This document shows positions 28,190 to 40,000 of a stretch of DNA of 64,000 nucleotides, piece by piece. The stretch covers positions 39,333,649-39,397,648 of the forward strand of contig NC_087068.1 in assembly GCF_963678635.1 (NCBI RefSeq), in the 5' to 3' direction. Made by a program: the position numbers and the translations under genes. The stretch is from Symsagittifera roscoffensis (lineage: Eukaryota > Xenacoelomorpha > Acoela > Convolutidae). The stretch's first letter is position 1; the number at the start of each line of letters is the position of its first letter. Below the pieces are notes generated by a model, which saw only the letters and a program-made list of their open reading frames with translations, ran no database searches and was not told the origin of the DNA.

Positions 28190-28975
28190 TACCGAAAAAT
28201 CAAATGGTCTCAAAAAACAGTTTTGCTAATTGTTCCAACCATTGAAAATGGGGAGGAACTTTGGATTCGGGGTGTTATAGTTTTTTTTCGATGCTAAATC
28301 AGGTACGACAAATAATCATCTGTTTGGGTCAAGTAACATACCAAATTGAAGCCCTTTCGGTCGTGGTTCGAACGACATCATTTTTAAAAATTTCCCAATG
28401 TCGGGCAACACTGGCTTAAAGTTTTTGATTTTTAGTACAAGTTTGTTATATAAAATTTTACTTTAATTTATACTGGAGGCTAAATAATACCTAATTTTAC
28501 TGTAAAAAACTAGTTTTGGATATTTCATTTAGTGCTTTCTTATCAATAAAGGTTTTCTCAGAAAAACTAAAAATTTTTGTGCAAAAAATTTGAAAACATT
28601 TTTTTTCTAAAATTCCAAAATCGAGAAAAACTGGTTCAAAATTTTTTATTTTCAGTACAATTTTGAGCGAATAAAGCAATCGAGTAACTATTGTTATATG
28701 AAAGTTTTTTTTAATTTGTACTTTTGGCCAAAAATATTTAATTTAACTATTAAAAAAACTAGTTTTTCGCGTTTCTTTTAGTGCTTTCTTGTCAATAAAG
28801 GTTGTCTAAAGAAAACTAAAAATGTTTCGTTCAAAAATTAGGAAACTTTTAATAATATCTCAAGTAGAAAAAAACTGGTTCAAAATTTTGATTTTTAGTA
28901 CCATTTTGAGCAAGTAAAGCAATCGAGTGACGATTATTATATGAAAATTGTTTGTTTGTCATTCATTTTTTGCAG
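28190..28975. repeat. Short tandem array, about 240-bp units
   Basis: Repeated landmarks are AAAACTAGTTTT, TAGTGCTTTCTT, TCAATAAAGGTT and AAAACTGGTTCAAAATTTT, seen near 28510, 28750 and 28870. About three units are recognisable. Confidence 0.6.
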
Positions 28976-28976
28976 A

Positions 28977-29120
28977 AGTTCTCGAGTCACACCACGCACT
29001 AAAAAAGACACTACTACGAAGAAAAGAAACGAAAAAAAAACTTTTTTGATGAATATGGTCGGAATCTTCTGTGCTACTTGCACATCAACCGATTATCCTG
29101 GTTGTGAAATAAATATTTAA
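28977..29120 (+). CDS. Candidate terminal coding exon of an unidentified gene
   Basis: A pyrimidine-rich acceptor ATTTTTTGCAG ends at 28975. The frame from 28977 stays open for 47 codons and stops at 29118-29120. It starts SSRVTPRTKKDTTTKKRNEK and ends with a Cys-containing part (GIFCATCTSTDYPGCEINI). AATAAA overlaps the last codons. Base composition is less T-rich than the surroundings. No matching upstream exon is found, so this could equally be a chance frame or a retained fragment. Confidence 0.3.
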   Translation, partial: SSRVTPRTKKDTTTKKRNEKKTFLMNMVGIFCATCTSTDYPGCEINI

Positions 29121-29531
29121 GCAATTTTCGTCTTCCTTTTATTTCACTGATGAATATTTTTCGCGTAAATTTTTACAGGGTTTTTGAACTCCAAAAGTAA
29201 GTCGTGTAGATCAAAACAAAGATGTTCCTGGCATACAAATTAAAACTTGTAGTGACATTTATGTTGCAATTGTACGAGGGGTCGCTTTTTACAAATATAA
29301 ACGGGGTCGCTTTTTACAACCTACGTCGTGTATTAGTGATCAATTTCCGGATTCTAGTTTTTTTTTCACTATGTGCATATAAACCAGTGCTGAACTACAG
29401 TCGATAGTAAAAATAATCAGGCAGGCTATTTTCTTTGTTCCGTTCCGAATAGTAAGGAAAATAATGGAATGTTTGCTCGATCTGTTTTTCTTCGGGAAAA
29501 TTTCTGATAACTGGTCATCTACTCTATCTCT
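29121..29531. other. AT-rich intergenic stretch
   Basis: A short direct repeat, GGGGTCGCTTTTTACAA, occurs twice between 29278 and 29320. I see no other structure. Confidence 0.45.
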
Positions 29532-30199
29532 TTACACTTGCGAAGCAAAGTGTTATAGTACGAACTTTTTTTTCAACCTAAGTCGCAAATATTGTTGCGA
29601 CTGAAAGCAACATTATTTGCTGCATCGAAACGGCAATACAAAATGATTGGCAATTTGTTGCACCTTTACAGCTTATGGATAACTTGAGCTTTGACATTCG
29701 AATAGTAATATAGTAACACAGTTGATGCATTTTTAATTCATCAAGTGATCCGAAGAAAGCTATTTGTTTTGAACAACATCCCACTAATAAAATCTCGATT
29801 TCAGAAATTTTCTAACTCAATATATCACGCAATTTTTTGAAATGCATAATTTATACATAATGTGGCTTTGTGATTTGCGATTTATTACAGGCAAAATTGT
29901 ATCTTTTTGTGCTATTGTATTTCGTGCTACTTTTGCTGCACTCAATTGGCAATTTATTGGCATATGTAGCTGAGTTAATGGTGGCTAGTTTTTGGGTATT
30001 TTAAGCATCCGTGGCTGAATTGTTAGTGCGTGAGACTCAAATTTGCTAGATCGCAGATTTTTTCTAACTGTAGTTTTCGCTAAGCCTCGTGTTTTTGCAA
30101 ATTCGAGGCTTATTTCTTTTTTTTTATGTCACTTGATAGAGCTGCTTTTTGGTCGTGTTCTCGCAAGTGTTTGCGAAGCACAGCTTCGCCTCTGTGTTC
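29532..30199 (+). mobile_element. Double-stem-loop element with tRNA-like core, copy DH4
   Basis: This is the clearest complete copy. The 5' stem is perfect: ACACTT (29534-29539) with AAGTGT (29548-29553). The tRNA-like part begins CCGTGGCTGAATTGTTAGTG near 30009. The 3' stem is perfect over seven pairs: GCGAAGC, loop ACA, GCTTCGC (30173-30189), followed by CTCTGTGTT. Blocks between align with DH1 and DH3. The terminal sequences read inward from each side as ACAC, two to four bases, then GCGAAGC, so they form an asymmetric inverted repeat. Confidence 0.8.
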
Positions 30200-30429
30200 A
30201 ATCTATTATATATTTAAATGCGGGCTTCACTATCTCGCCATGTTTAAGCTTTTTCAACGTATTATTTTTGCATGTTTAAGCTATATCGTATATTGCAATG
30301 GTTAAGATTTTTTTTTCGATTTTCCAATTTGATTTTAGTGGTTATTTTACCGAGTTTTAATTAAGCAGCCCAATATCGAATTAGGGGTGGCGAATTTGGC
30401 CTCCAATTTTGAATGCCCGAATCATTTTC

Positions 30430-32330
30430 ATTTTAGCTAACGAGATAAGACGATTTTTGAGATTTTTTCAAAAATTATCTGAAATTTCAAATAACAAAAA
30501 AATTTAAAAAACTTGAAGTTCCAGAACATGTAGTTGGGCGCTGTCAGAGTACTCTAAGGAGTTACAAATCTTGCCTCCAAATATGACTGTTCAAATCCTT
30601 GTAGTTTTCGAGATATGACGTTTTTTCTGATTTTTTCAGAAAATTTTCAGAAAACATATAAATTTTTTTCGCAAAATCTGAAATTCCCAACCCTGTTATT
30701 GGGTCCTCTCAGAGTAATCTCAAAGATTGCGAATCTTGCCTCCAAATATGACTGCTCAAATCCTTGTAGTTTTCGAGATATGATGTTTTATGTGATTTTT
30801 TTCAAAAATTTTCAGAAAATTATTATAAGTTTTTAAAAATTACTATTATTCTGTAAACATCTGAAATTCCCAACCCTGTAGTTAGGTCCTGTCAGAGTTG
30901 TCTCAAGGATTGCGAATCTTGCCTCCAAATATGACCGCCCAATTCTTTGTAGTTTTCGAGATGTGACGTTTTTTTGTGATTTTTTCAAAATTTTCAGAAA
31001 GTTGAAATTAATTTTTTTTTCGAAATTTCAAATCCGAACGCTAAAGTTTGGTGTTGTCAGGGTACTCTAAAGAGTTGTAAATCGTGTTTGCCACATGCGA
31101 ATGATAAACGGGACTGCTCAAATGCTTTTAAATTCCGAGATGTGACGTTTTTTGATTTTTATCAAAATTTTTCAAAGAACTTATCTACAAAGAAATTAGA
31201 AAAATTTGAAACTACCAGCTTGATGAAGATAAAACCTTATTGTCAGCGTACACCCAGGCGTCTCAAATCTTGCCTCTTAGTATGAATGCTCAAATCTTTT
31301 TAGTTTCCGAGATAAGACGTTTTTTTTTTTCAATTTTTTCTTCGAGAAACTTAGGTTTAAAAAAGTTCGCAAAATTTTGGATTCCTTACCCTATAGTAGG
31401 GTGCTCTCAGGGACTCTCAGTGGTTGCAAATATGGCCTACGAATTTCTCCAGAGCTCCATTAAGTTTTTGAGATGACGCTTTTAAAATGGGAATTTAAAA
31501 AAAATTTAAAGTTTGTAATTGGGTGCAGTCAGAGTTCACTAAAAGTTTGCAGATGTTGTTTCCAATATATGCGGTTTTTACTGAGTTGTCGAAAAATTTC
31601 GAAGCACCGAAGGTGCGTTAAACGCTAGTATATATTTAAATACGGATTTCATTATCTTGTCACTATCTCCTATAGTTAGCTGATGTCAGGGTACTCTCAG
31701 GGTTTGCAAATTTTATCTGCAAGTGTGACTGCTCAAATGCTTTTAGTTTCCCTTTCCGAGATATCAGGGCTTGCAAGTTAAGCCTCCAAATAAAACTGCT
31801 CAAATACTTTTTACGAATAATGACCTTTTTATGATTTTTTCAAAAAAAACTGATACATGAAAATGTTCACATACAATACATTGAAATTTCACCAGCCAAA
31901 AGCTGAGTGCTGCCAGGGTTATTTCAGAGGTTGCAAATATTTCCTCCAACTGTGACTGTTGAAATGCTTTAAGTTTCCGAGATAGAAAAATTTTGTGCAG
32001 AATAATCAAAATGTTAAATAAAAAAATAAATGAAAAAAAAAATTGAAAAGCCTAGCCCTATATTAGGGTGTTTTCCGGGTACTCTCAGAGTTTACACTTC
32101 TTGTCTGCAAGTTTGAACACTCTGATCATTCCAAAAGTTTTCCAAAAACAGATCTCCAAAAACAGATCTAAAAAGCTTCACTGAGGTCACTGATTCTCAA
32201 CACTATGGTGGGGTGCTGTCGAAGTACTCTCAGATGTATATCTGGACTTTAAATATGACTGCTTAACGCCGTTTACTTTCATGATATGACTTTTGTTTAT
32301 ATGACGTTTTGTTAATTTGCGACCCGTTGG
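30430..32330. repeat. Tandem array, units about 160-185 bp
   Basis: Units begin with CGAGATATGACGTTTTTT-like starts at 30441, 30608, 30774, 30957, 31136 and 31307. They continue through a T-rich part, TGAAATTCCCAACCCTGTAG, TCAGAGTACTCTCA and GAATCTTGCCTCCAAATATG. Later units to about 32330 are more diverged and interrupted. Frames at 30615, 31088 and 31240 are repeat shadows. Confidence 0.75.
31601..31625 (+). repeat. Short stem-loop GCACC-GAA-GGTGC with GTTAAACGC tail
   Basis: GCACC (31604-31608) pairs with GGTGC (31612-31616) around GAA, followed by GTTAAACGCTAGTATAT. A related stem-loop at 32820-32840 has CACC, GGA and GGTG followed by CGTTACTTGCTA. It is probably another element terminus inside the array. 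Confidence 0.45.
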
Positions 32331-33240
32331 TGGTGGGATAGTTTTTTATATCATTTCAAAAATTTTCATTAAATTAAAATTTGAACTAAGAAAAAAGAGT
32401 GACTTTTTCTTATTTATTACCCAACGATTAAAATGATAATAGCAGCAAGTGAGATACGTAAGAGCTAATGAAAATAAAGAGCTAAGTTAAACAAGAACCT
32501 CATTTATGAATTTAGTGATTGAGCAAATGAAGTCTTTTCAAAATTTTTCAAAAACTATATAGAAAGTACAGTTGTATGCTTTTGGCCATTTCAGGGTTTT
32601 GTTTCTGAGCTGAAATCTCGGAGATTCGAAGCCCAGTAGTTTTGGAGTTTTTAATATTTTAATTCAAAAAGAACTTTTAAATTGAAAGTTATGTTATCGT
32701 TCAAATTTTCAAATAAAAAGCGTTGTTGGATGCAGTTATCTGATGTTCCGGTTGCATTGATTTCTCTGTTTTTCATATACTTTTTATATAAGCAAATTTG
32801 GCGTTCATTAATCTGTTTGAAACACCGGAGGTGCGTTACTTGCTACTTTTATCTGATTTCTGATACAACTGAATCTTCAATTGCAGAATATTTTGCATGT
32901 TTAGACTATATAGTAAATATTGTTCTTTTCTTTGTGACAACCTTTCCAGCATTTCTGAAAACACGTTCAGATGGAGTAATCGAGTATATATTGAGACAAT
33001 TTTCCTTGCAAAGTAGTGAGTCTTAGATAAATAGTGAGTCTTGGAGTAAAGAACTCGCAGGTCAAATCGGACCGAATTTTTGCGAGAGCCTTCGAAGTTT
33101 TTTCCGCGAACAAACGTTCGAACATTCGGTTGCACCTCTAATGTTGGCTATGTTTTCAAATATTTGCTGTTTTTTGCTCGTGTTTGCGAGACGCAGCTTG
33201 GCCTCTGCAAAAACAATATTTTATCTGTAACTCTTTAATT
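32331..33240. other. Gap upstream of the sorting nexin gene
   Basis: It contains a stem-loop at 32820-32840 and a decayed 3' terminus at 33180-33210 (GTTTGCGAGACGCAGCTTGG, then CCTCTGC). The 114-codon frame at 32682 is hydrophobic, lacks an ATG start and overlaps the stem-loop, so I do not call it. The promoter is not located. Confidence 0.45.
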
Positions 33241-33342
33241 TCAGACTTAGTCAAAGTTATGTAAATGAATAGACCTGCAAGCTGGAAACCGAAAACGAAT
33301 GGCTTCCAGTTCCAGTGGAAACACCAGTATTGCTTCGAGTAG
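33235..33342 (+). promoter_or_regulatory. Leader of the sorting nexin mRNA: 3' splice site and two uORFs
   Basis: TTTAATTTCAG ends at 33244, 54 nt before the ATG at 33299. The leader contains ATG-TAA at 33259-33264, a start-stop uORF. It also has a second out-of-frame ATG at 33265 whose frame runs through the main start and stops at 33340-33342. Both would lower initiation at 33299. Confidence 0.5.
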
Positions 33343-34010
33343 CACAAGTCCCCCGTCGAACCCAGCCCCGAGTCCCTTCGACTTACAGGAAGAGGAGCGT
33401 GAAAAGATATTCTCGTATGCGGTAGAAGCGGTTAAGCAATGCCAAAACACTTTCGGAGGTAAATCACAGCTAGCGGCGGATACTGACACAACAGTTTCTA
33501 TACTGCTGCTAAGATTAGAAAGGATTTTCCAACATGGTCTGAAGCAAAGATTGACCAAAGCCGTTATTGATGGAGCATTTCGACAGATTACAGAACTGAG
33601 TGGTATCAATTTGAACTATATGAAACCAGAACTCGGAGAAGATGTAGTATTTTGGAGTTTTGTCAAAAATTTTCTCAACAAAGATGAACTAGCGAGGTTT
33701 ATGGCTTTAAAAAATATCACGTCGGAGTTCGGTCGCGGGAGAGCGTGGGTTCGAGCGGCTCTAAATGAACACAACTTAGATCGCTATGTGTCTATGATCC
33801 TAGCAGATCCGCTGCTGACTAAGCAGTTTTACGAGCCGTATGCCTTTTTGCTAGATACAGAGAAAGCTGCGACTTTGCCGCAGATGATTTCGAGCTTGAG
33901 AAATATTTATTTTGCGTTGAAGATAGATAACTCGGATTTGGATTTTGGACGAAATCTGGCTACTGTTGCAGATTTTTCGGAATCTCCAGATATTGGTCTC
34001 GATAAAGCTG
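33299..34010 (+). CDS. SNX29: SNX29 exon 1, RUN domain
   Basis: It starts MASSSSGNTSIASSS. The first 23 residues are Ser/Pro-rich; the RUN domain fills the rest. It ends in phase 1 at AAAGCTG|GTTAGT; reading on meets TAG at once. The opposite-strand 120-codon frame is a shadow. Confidence 0.93.
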
Positions 34011-37000
34011 GTTAGTTCAAATACTTTAATTCAATAAAACCTCATTCAAAAAGTGTTCAAATAATGATGAGCTTGTATTAAGACAAAGTACAAATTTAAC
34101 CCTAGCCTTTTGAGAAACTGAAATTGTTGAACAAAGCTGAAGTTTTGTAGCATTTAACTTTATCTCTGATGTGTGAAATCTTGCAGTGAAATGTGAATGT
34201 TCAGCTTTCACTTGATTGATCTGAATTACAATGAGCTTAATTTTTATTTGTTATTAACACAATTTTAACTATACTTTTTCTCTAGGTTTAAATTCGGTGC
34301 AATTTCTTTTGGAATGTAGTTCAAATATTGTGAAGTATTACACAATCTAAATTACGGATTTCAGGAGCTAACAAAATCCAACAACGTCAGGAGTCACTGC
34401 TGCTTAGAACTGATTCGTCGGGTAGTTCTGAGAAAAGGCGAAAGCATAAGAAAAAGAAACTGGCCAAAATTGAAGAACTGTCAAGAAACAACCAGGTGCC
34501 GTCATTATTTGGCACCCAGGGTTCGTCAGCTATATCGGCACCAACTTCCAGTAGCTTGGGCCAGGGTTACGACCAGACCTTGGATCCATTCCAAATATCC
34601 GATTCGAGTGCTCCTCCGGATTTGATTCCAATTTTCGAGAAGCTTGAAATCAATCACCCAATGGGAAGACTTGACATGTCATCGCAGAACTCGGAGTCGT
34701 TGGACGATGGATCCGGAATAACAGGAGTCTCTGGAAGTCTGGAACTTCTGGAGGACAGTGGGGACTACGTAGGGTCGGAGTTGGGAGGAGCGATGGGAGG
34801 AGCTTCTTCTGTTGATTCACTTCATCAGAGTACGATAAGAGGCGGCGCTGGACGAAGACCAGGCCATCACCGGAGTCAGTCTGACAACGCAGCTAAACTG
34901 CAGGCTATTGTAAGTTGTTGTTCCACTTGTACTGAAATGAAAATGCTCCTAATAAATTTAATATTTTGAGAGCAATGCTTTCAAAAATATTAGAAACAAT
35001 AAATGGCGATCTCACAGTCGGTTCTCTTACTTGCCTCGCCCTATATCAACTCAAACATATAACTAGGTATGCGCAAAGTTCTTTAAATTTCAAAACAATA
35101 TGGAAACTAATAATAGATATTCTTTTATTGGCTGTAGTGTTCTAGCTTGTATTAAAAAACGCTTGTATTCCTAAACTAGCATTAAGAAACATGGAATGCC
35201 AACAAAGTTTCTTCAGTAGATAATGGAAATGGGTTAAAGTCGCATTTACTTTGTCGCGTTGATTATTCAATTTACCCTAGTGTTCATCTTTTATTTCAGA
35301 ATAAACTACAGCTTAAGTTACAGGTAATGTTTTTTTTTCCTTTCTTGAAAATATGTTCTATATCGCTAGTTGAGCCAAAACTTGAATGGATATTCGTTTT
35401 AGAGATACTTAGGATAACTTTTTGGTTTAGGGTTTAAATTTACATAATGATCCTGCTCCACATGAAATCATGTTTGCTACATTTCAAAAATGAACAAATT
35501 GCATTATTGTTGTCAAGATAGCTATTCATTTTTAAACTTGCGAGAGCAAGTGTCTTGTAATCAGGAACTTATAATTCGGAACTTGATTTTTTTCTCTTAA
35601 ACAGTTAAATCTGCAAGAAATTGAGGGCCAATTGAGCTTTTTGGAAATTGATAGGAGTCTGATAGCTTCAAGTTAGGTTCTACAAAACGAAATCTAAAAC
35701 ATAATTTCAAATAGAATTTTACTTAGTAATATTCTGCTAAGTTTGGACCGTATAACAGAAAAGACGCATAGTTTTTTTGAAATGATTCTTACTAGAATTA
35801 ACTGTTCTGATATTTTGTCAATTTTCCGACGACTGGGATTTTGATTTTTTTTTTGTTTTAAATGGCTTAGTCAACTTATTTTGTGTCGTTCGAAGAGCAA
35901 ATATTGATTATTGCATTTCTTCTAGTATTTCTGGTCGGTTGTGGTCTATAAGTTCAAGCTTTAAGACTTCATCGTTCAAATTTTAATGACAACAATTTCT
36001 CATTGCGTTTTATTGATTTTGTCTCAATGGGCATCTACCCAAGTTTGTCGGTTTATTGGTCGCTCTTTTAATGATTTTATTAGCATTGGAATTTTTTTTG
36101 ACTAGTGATTTCCGTCTCCTTTTTCTTCGCTGGATTGCAATGCTACGCAAATGAAAAAAAGCACAACGTTAAATGGATCTTTTAAACTATATCCCCCTGT
36201 GGTACCTAGTAAAGTGTAACCATAATTAGAACTAACTAAATCAGTGTTTAAGCATATGCGAATGGATTTTGTATCTCCTAACTATTTCCCGTTCTTCGGA
36301 ATAGGGGAGAAATAGTTGGAGATCCGCGAAAGTTATAACGATAGGAAAATTCTGTCAAGCACTGGGAGCGACACAGTAGTTGCATCTTCTCCGTTTCTCA
36401 GTCAGAAGGTCGGATGCTCCCCCCCATGACCCGTGCTCGCGGCTCGAGGGCCAAGCAACATTAGCCAGCCCAAAAAAATACATTTAAAAATGCGTATAAT
36501 TTTGAGCCAGTGGCTTAACACTGTCGTTGCTTTCAAAAATATGAAATTATGTCCCGTTTTTAAGTTCAAAAAAGAAATGGATGGCTACTTCTATTTGAAA
36601 TGCTAATTTTCATAACAGAGTCAAGTAACGGAATATTAAAATGAATGTTTCGGACAAAATCTCAATTGATAATAAAAAAGTTCACAGACAGAAAAACTAG
36701 AATTGAGACTTCGATACTTTGATCCGCGTTTTTTTCTCATCTTAAGTTACACTTGTAGAAATCCCTACATAAATTTAAAGATTGAAATTGAATAGATTTT
36801 AGAAAATGGAGTTTGCGAATGGGAGTAATTCTGCGACGTCCAGTCTGACCTCGGAGGAAATGAAGCAGGCCGTTCTGGATATGATGCGACGCAAAGATGA
36901 ATTCGAACGGGAGAATAACTCGCTAAAGGTAGAGCCCGCGACAGTATCCCTTGAAAAATAGTGTTGGTGAAGTTGTCGAAATCTTTAAGGAGGTGATTTT

Positions 37001-40000
37001 ATCGATGAGTCTTAGGTGGCAAATTATCGAAGGGAAACTGAATAATTAAATTTATGCCAATTGATTGAAAGTATCTAGTATATAAAAGAATGCTTACTTA
37101 ATCTGTTGATCGAAATTATCTTGTATAAAAGAGATTAAGCTATTGTAAGTGCTAGAAAATTTTTTGGTGTAAAATTTGGGTTAAAGGATTGAAGTATGTT
37201 TTAACAAAAGTATAAAAACATGCACCAATATTTGTTGCATCAAATGCATATGGCTCTACCCGATACATTTTAAGAAAGTTCATCCTAATGTCTGTTAAAA
37301 CCTGGCACCCTTAGGTGGACTTTTTCCTTGTAATATGTGAACGCGTATTTATGTTGCTTTAGGACCAACTGAGACAATATGTGAACGCGTATTTATGTTG
37401 CTTTAGGACCAACTGAGACAAGAAAAAGCATACTCGGAGGGACTCCAGAAAGTGTTGGACTCCACTAAACAGGAGCTGGACACTCTCCAGAGCACAAGCG
37501 AAGAGGTTGAAAGCAGTTTGAGGAAGGAGGTGGATGTTTTGAAGGGACAGTTGAAGCGATATGTGAGTGCGGTGAACACTCTCAAGCAGGATAGGAAAGC
37601 CACGGTGAAAGCTGCAGTACAAGGTTGCTTTTTTAAATTCTAATATTTCAGTAATGATAGCAGAGCTTATTTTTTAACATTTGATCGTAGCCTCTATTAA
37701 ATGGGAATTCAATTTTAGTGCAAGAATGGTACTTGTCGTTCTTCGAAATTTCTCTAGATAACACACAGTTAAAATGGCATTTTTAAAAGTGTCACTTTAT
37801 GTAGTAAAGACACTTTTTGTAGCCGTGATGATATATTTCTTAAAATCTGATGAAAATGTCTCAAAATCTGATCATGCCAAATTTGATTTTTTTTGCGGTT
37901 TGACTTATGATTTTTTTAAATTTCAATCTAAATCTATTTGCTAAAGAAGCCAAATTACACTCTCCTATTACTCCTGTGTAAATGACGCGAAAAAACGTAT
38001 TCGACCTTTTTAAAAAAGTTAATTTCAATTTTCAGATTTCCCAGCGGAATATAAACAATTACCTTTGGTCCAGTTTTCTCTTATTGGGCTAGTTTCAGGG
38101 GCGGATCTAGGATTTTTTCGAGGGGGGGGGGGGGCGGATTTTCGAAAAATTTGTCTACCTTTTTTTAGGTCGACCAAATTGATTTTCTGAGCTCTCCCAA
38201 ACCACTATAAAAGACCACAATTAGACCAAATTTTCTGTGCCGCAGGCAAATTTTTGAAAAAAGGCGTTTTTAGAAAAATTTAGGGGTCCGTCAGCAAAAA
38301 ATGGATATCTCAAAATAGTTCAAAGGGGGGGCCTTTGAGGGTAGGCAGTCGAATCCCTGAGGGAGGGGGCGTCCGCCCCCCCCCCCTTAAATCCGCTACT
38401 GGCTATTTTTATGAAAAAAAGTGTTGATCATAAATTATTATTGAATTTAGAGAGCTTCATTGTGATATATTTTTGTCTTCAAGTTTCGACAGCTTAAGAA
38501 AACGTCGTTCATTATTACTTGAGTTCGTTGACAATTCTCAAACTGTTTGTTGGGTATGTTTTGGCGCAGTAAGATGTTTGTTGATATTTTTTAGCATTTA
38601 GTCACCTGCTTGAAGTTATTTGTTTTGGACCGACCGAAATGGTTGTGATTTATCGAGGAAAAATATATTTAGGATATAAGTTTTTTTTAGCTTTGAGTAA
38701 ACTCTGTTGACAAAACGCTATTGAATCCTGATTTATTCTCTAAGAAGTTCAGAAATTGTTGCTTCGGAAATTGTATCAGGTTCCAATTAAGTGTTGTGAT
38801 GACAAAATATGTTGTTTTCTGGCTTGATATCTGATACATAAAGCTACTTGTGGATGTCTCATCTTTTTTGCCTAATCATAGTGGTCTTGTTCATCTGGGT
38901 TTTCTGGTCGAGTTTGTTTTTGATTCCTGATTTAGTCTCCAAGACCTTCTCAAAGCCATGAAATTTTTTATCCTTGATTTACTTGCGGAAGCCAGTATCT
39001 GTTAGTCAGGAACTAAACCTTTTTCTGATAAACAACTTTTCTCACAAATGTGTAAGAATTATTGATTTCGACTGAGAAGGATCTTCACTAAAAATAGATA
39101 GAAAATATGTAATTTTAATCTCAGTCTTGTTGCTGCTGCTACTTATGTTTGGATTTGCATTTTGAATTTGGTTCCGAATTAGAACTGATTTTCTGAAAAA
39201 AAACTTTTTTCGATATAATGCCTGCTGAATCTTGCTTGAAAAAGCAGTTTTTATTTCTTTTGTTCTCATCAATTGTGTTGTTCTCGTACATGATTTTTGT
39301 GTATGCTAGTAGTAGTTTATGTCTGATTTTTCATAGATGACAGATTATGTTCCAATCGAGAAACAAGGAAACCGGCAGTACCTTGTATTTCAGCTTAAGA
39401 TCGGATAAATAATCAAACTTTCTTCTGTCACAGCAGGTCTCTATTGCCCAACTCAGTTGTTTTTCAAGTGATATTGTTAGATTCCATGTTAAGCTGCTTA
39501 ATAGTATTGCTGGGTAGTGCAGATGGCTTATGACTAAGGCGTTCATTAAAAGTAATTGGTTTTTGATTGTCAGTGGTATTTTTATCGATTGTATTATTTT
39601 GATCCCGCAAGCCATTTTTCTTAATAAATTTTTAACTTCTGACTTAAAGGTCAGAAATTGATCTAGAGTTACCCCCAAATATGTAACTTGTGTTTTTTTT
39701 GTTATCATCTAAGATTATACTGAATTTGTATTGTGGTTTCTTCCTCGATGTTTTTAGCTAATTGTTATCAGCTCAGTTTTGCTTTTGTTGAGTTTGAAAT
39801 GATGTTTTGTGGAGTACAGAGAAAATTTCTGACAGGATTTTCGCAATAGCTGTAGAGTTTTTCTTTATGTCATTATCATCACAAAATAGTAGTGTATGAT
39901 CTGCATATTGTGCCACTTTGCAAATTTCTGCTGAATGTTTGTTCAAGCCATTCACGTATAGGTTGAAAATTAGGGGTCCCGGAATTGTACCTTGACGTAC

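Noticed and set aside
32682-33026. 114-codon hydrophobic frame
   Set aside because: It has no ATG start, T-rich codons mimic membrane segments, and it contains a repeated hairpin shared with 31604.
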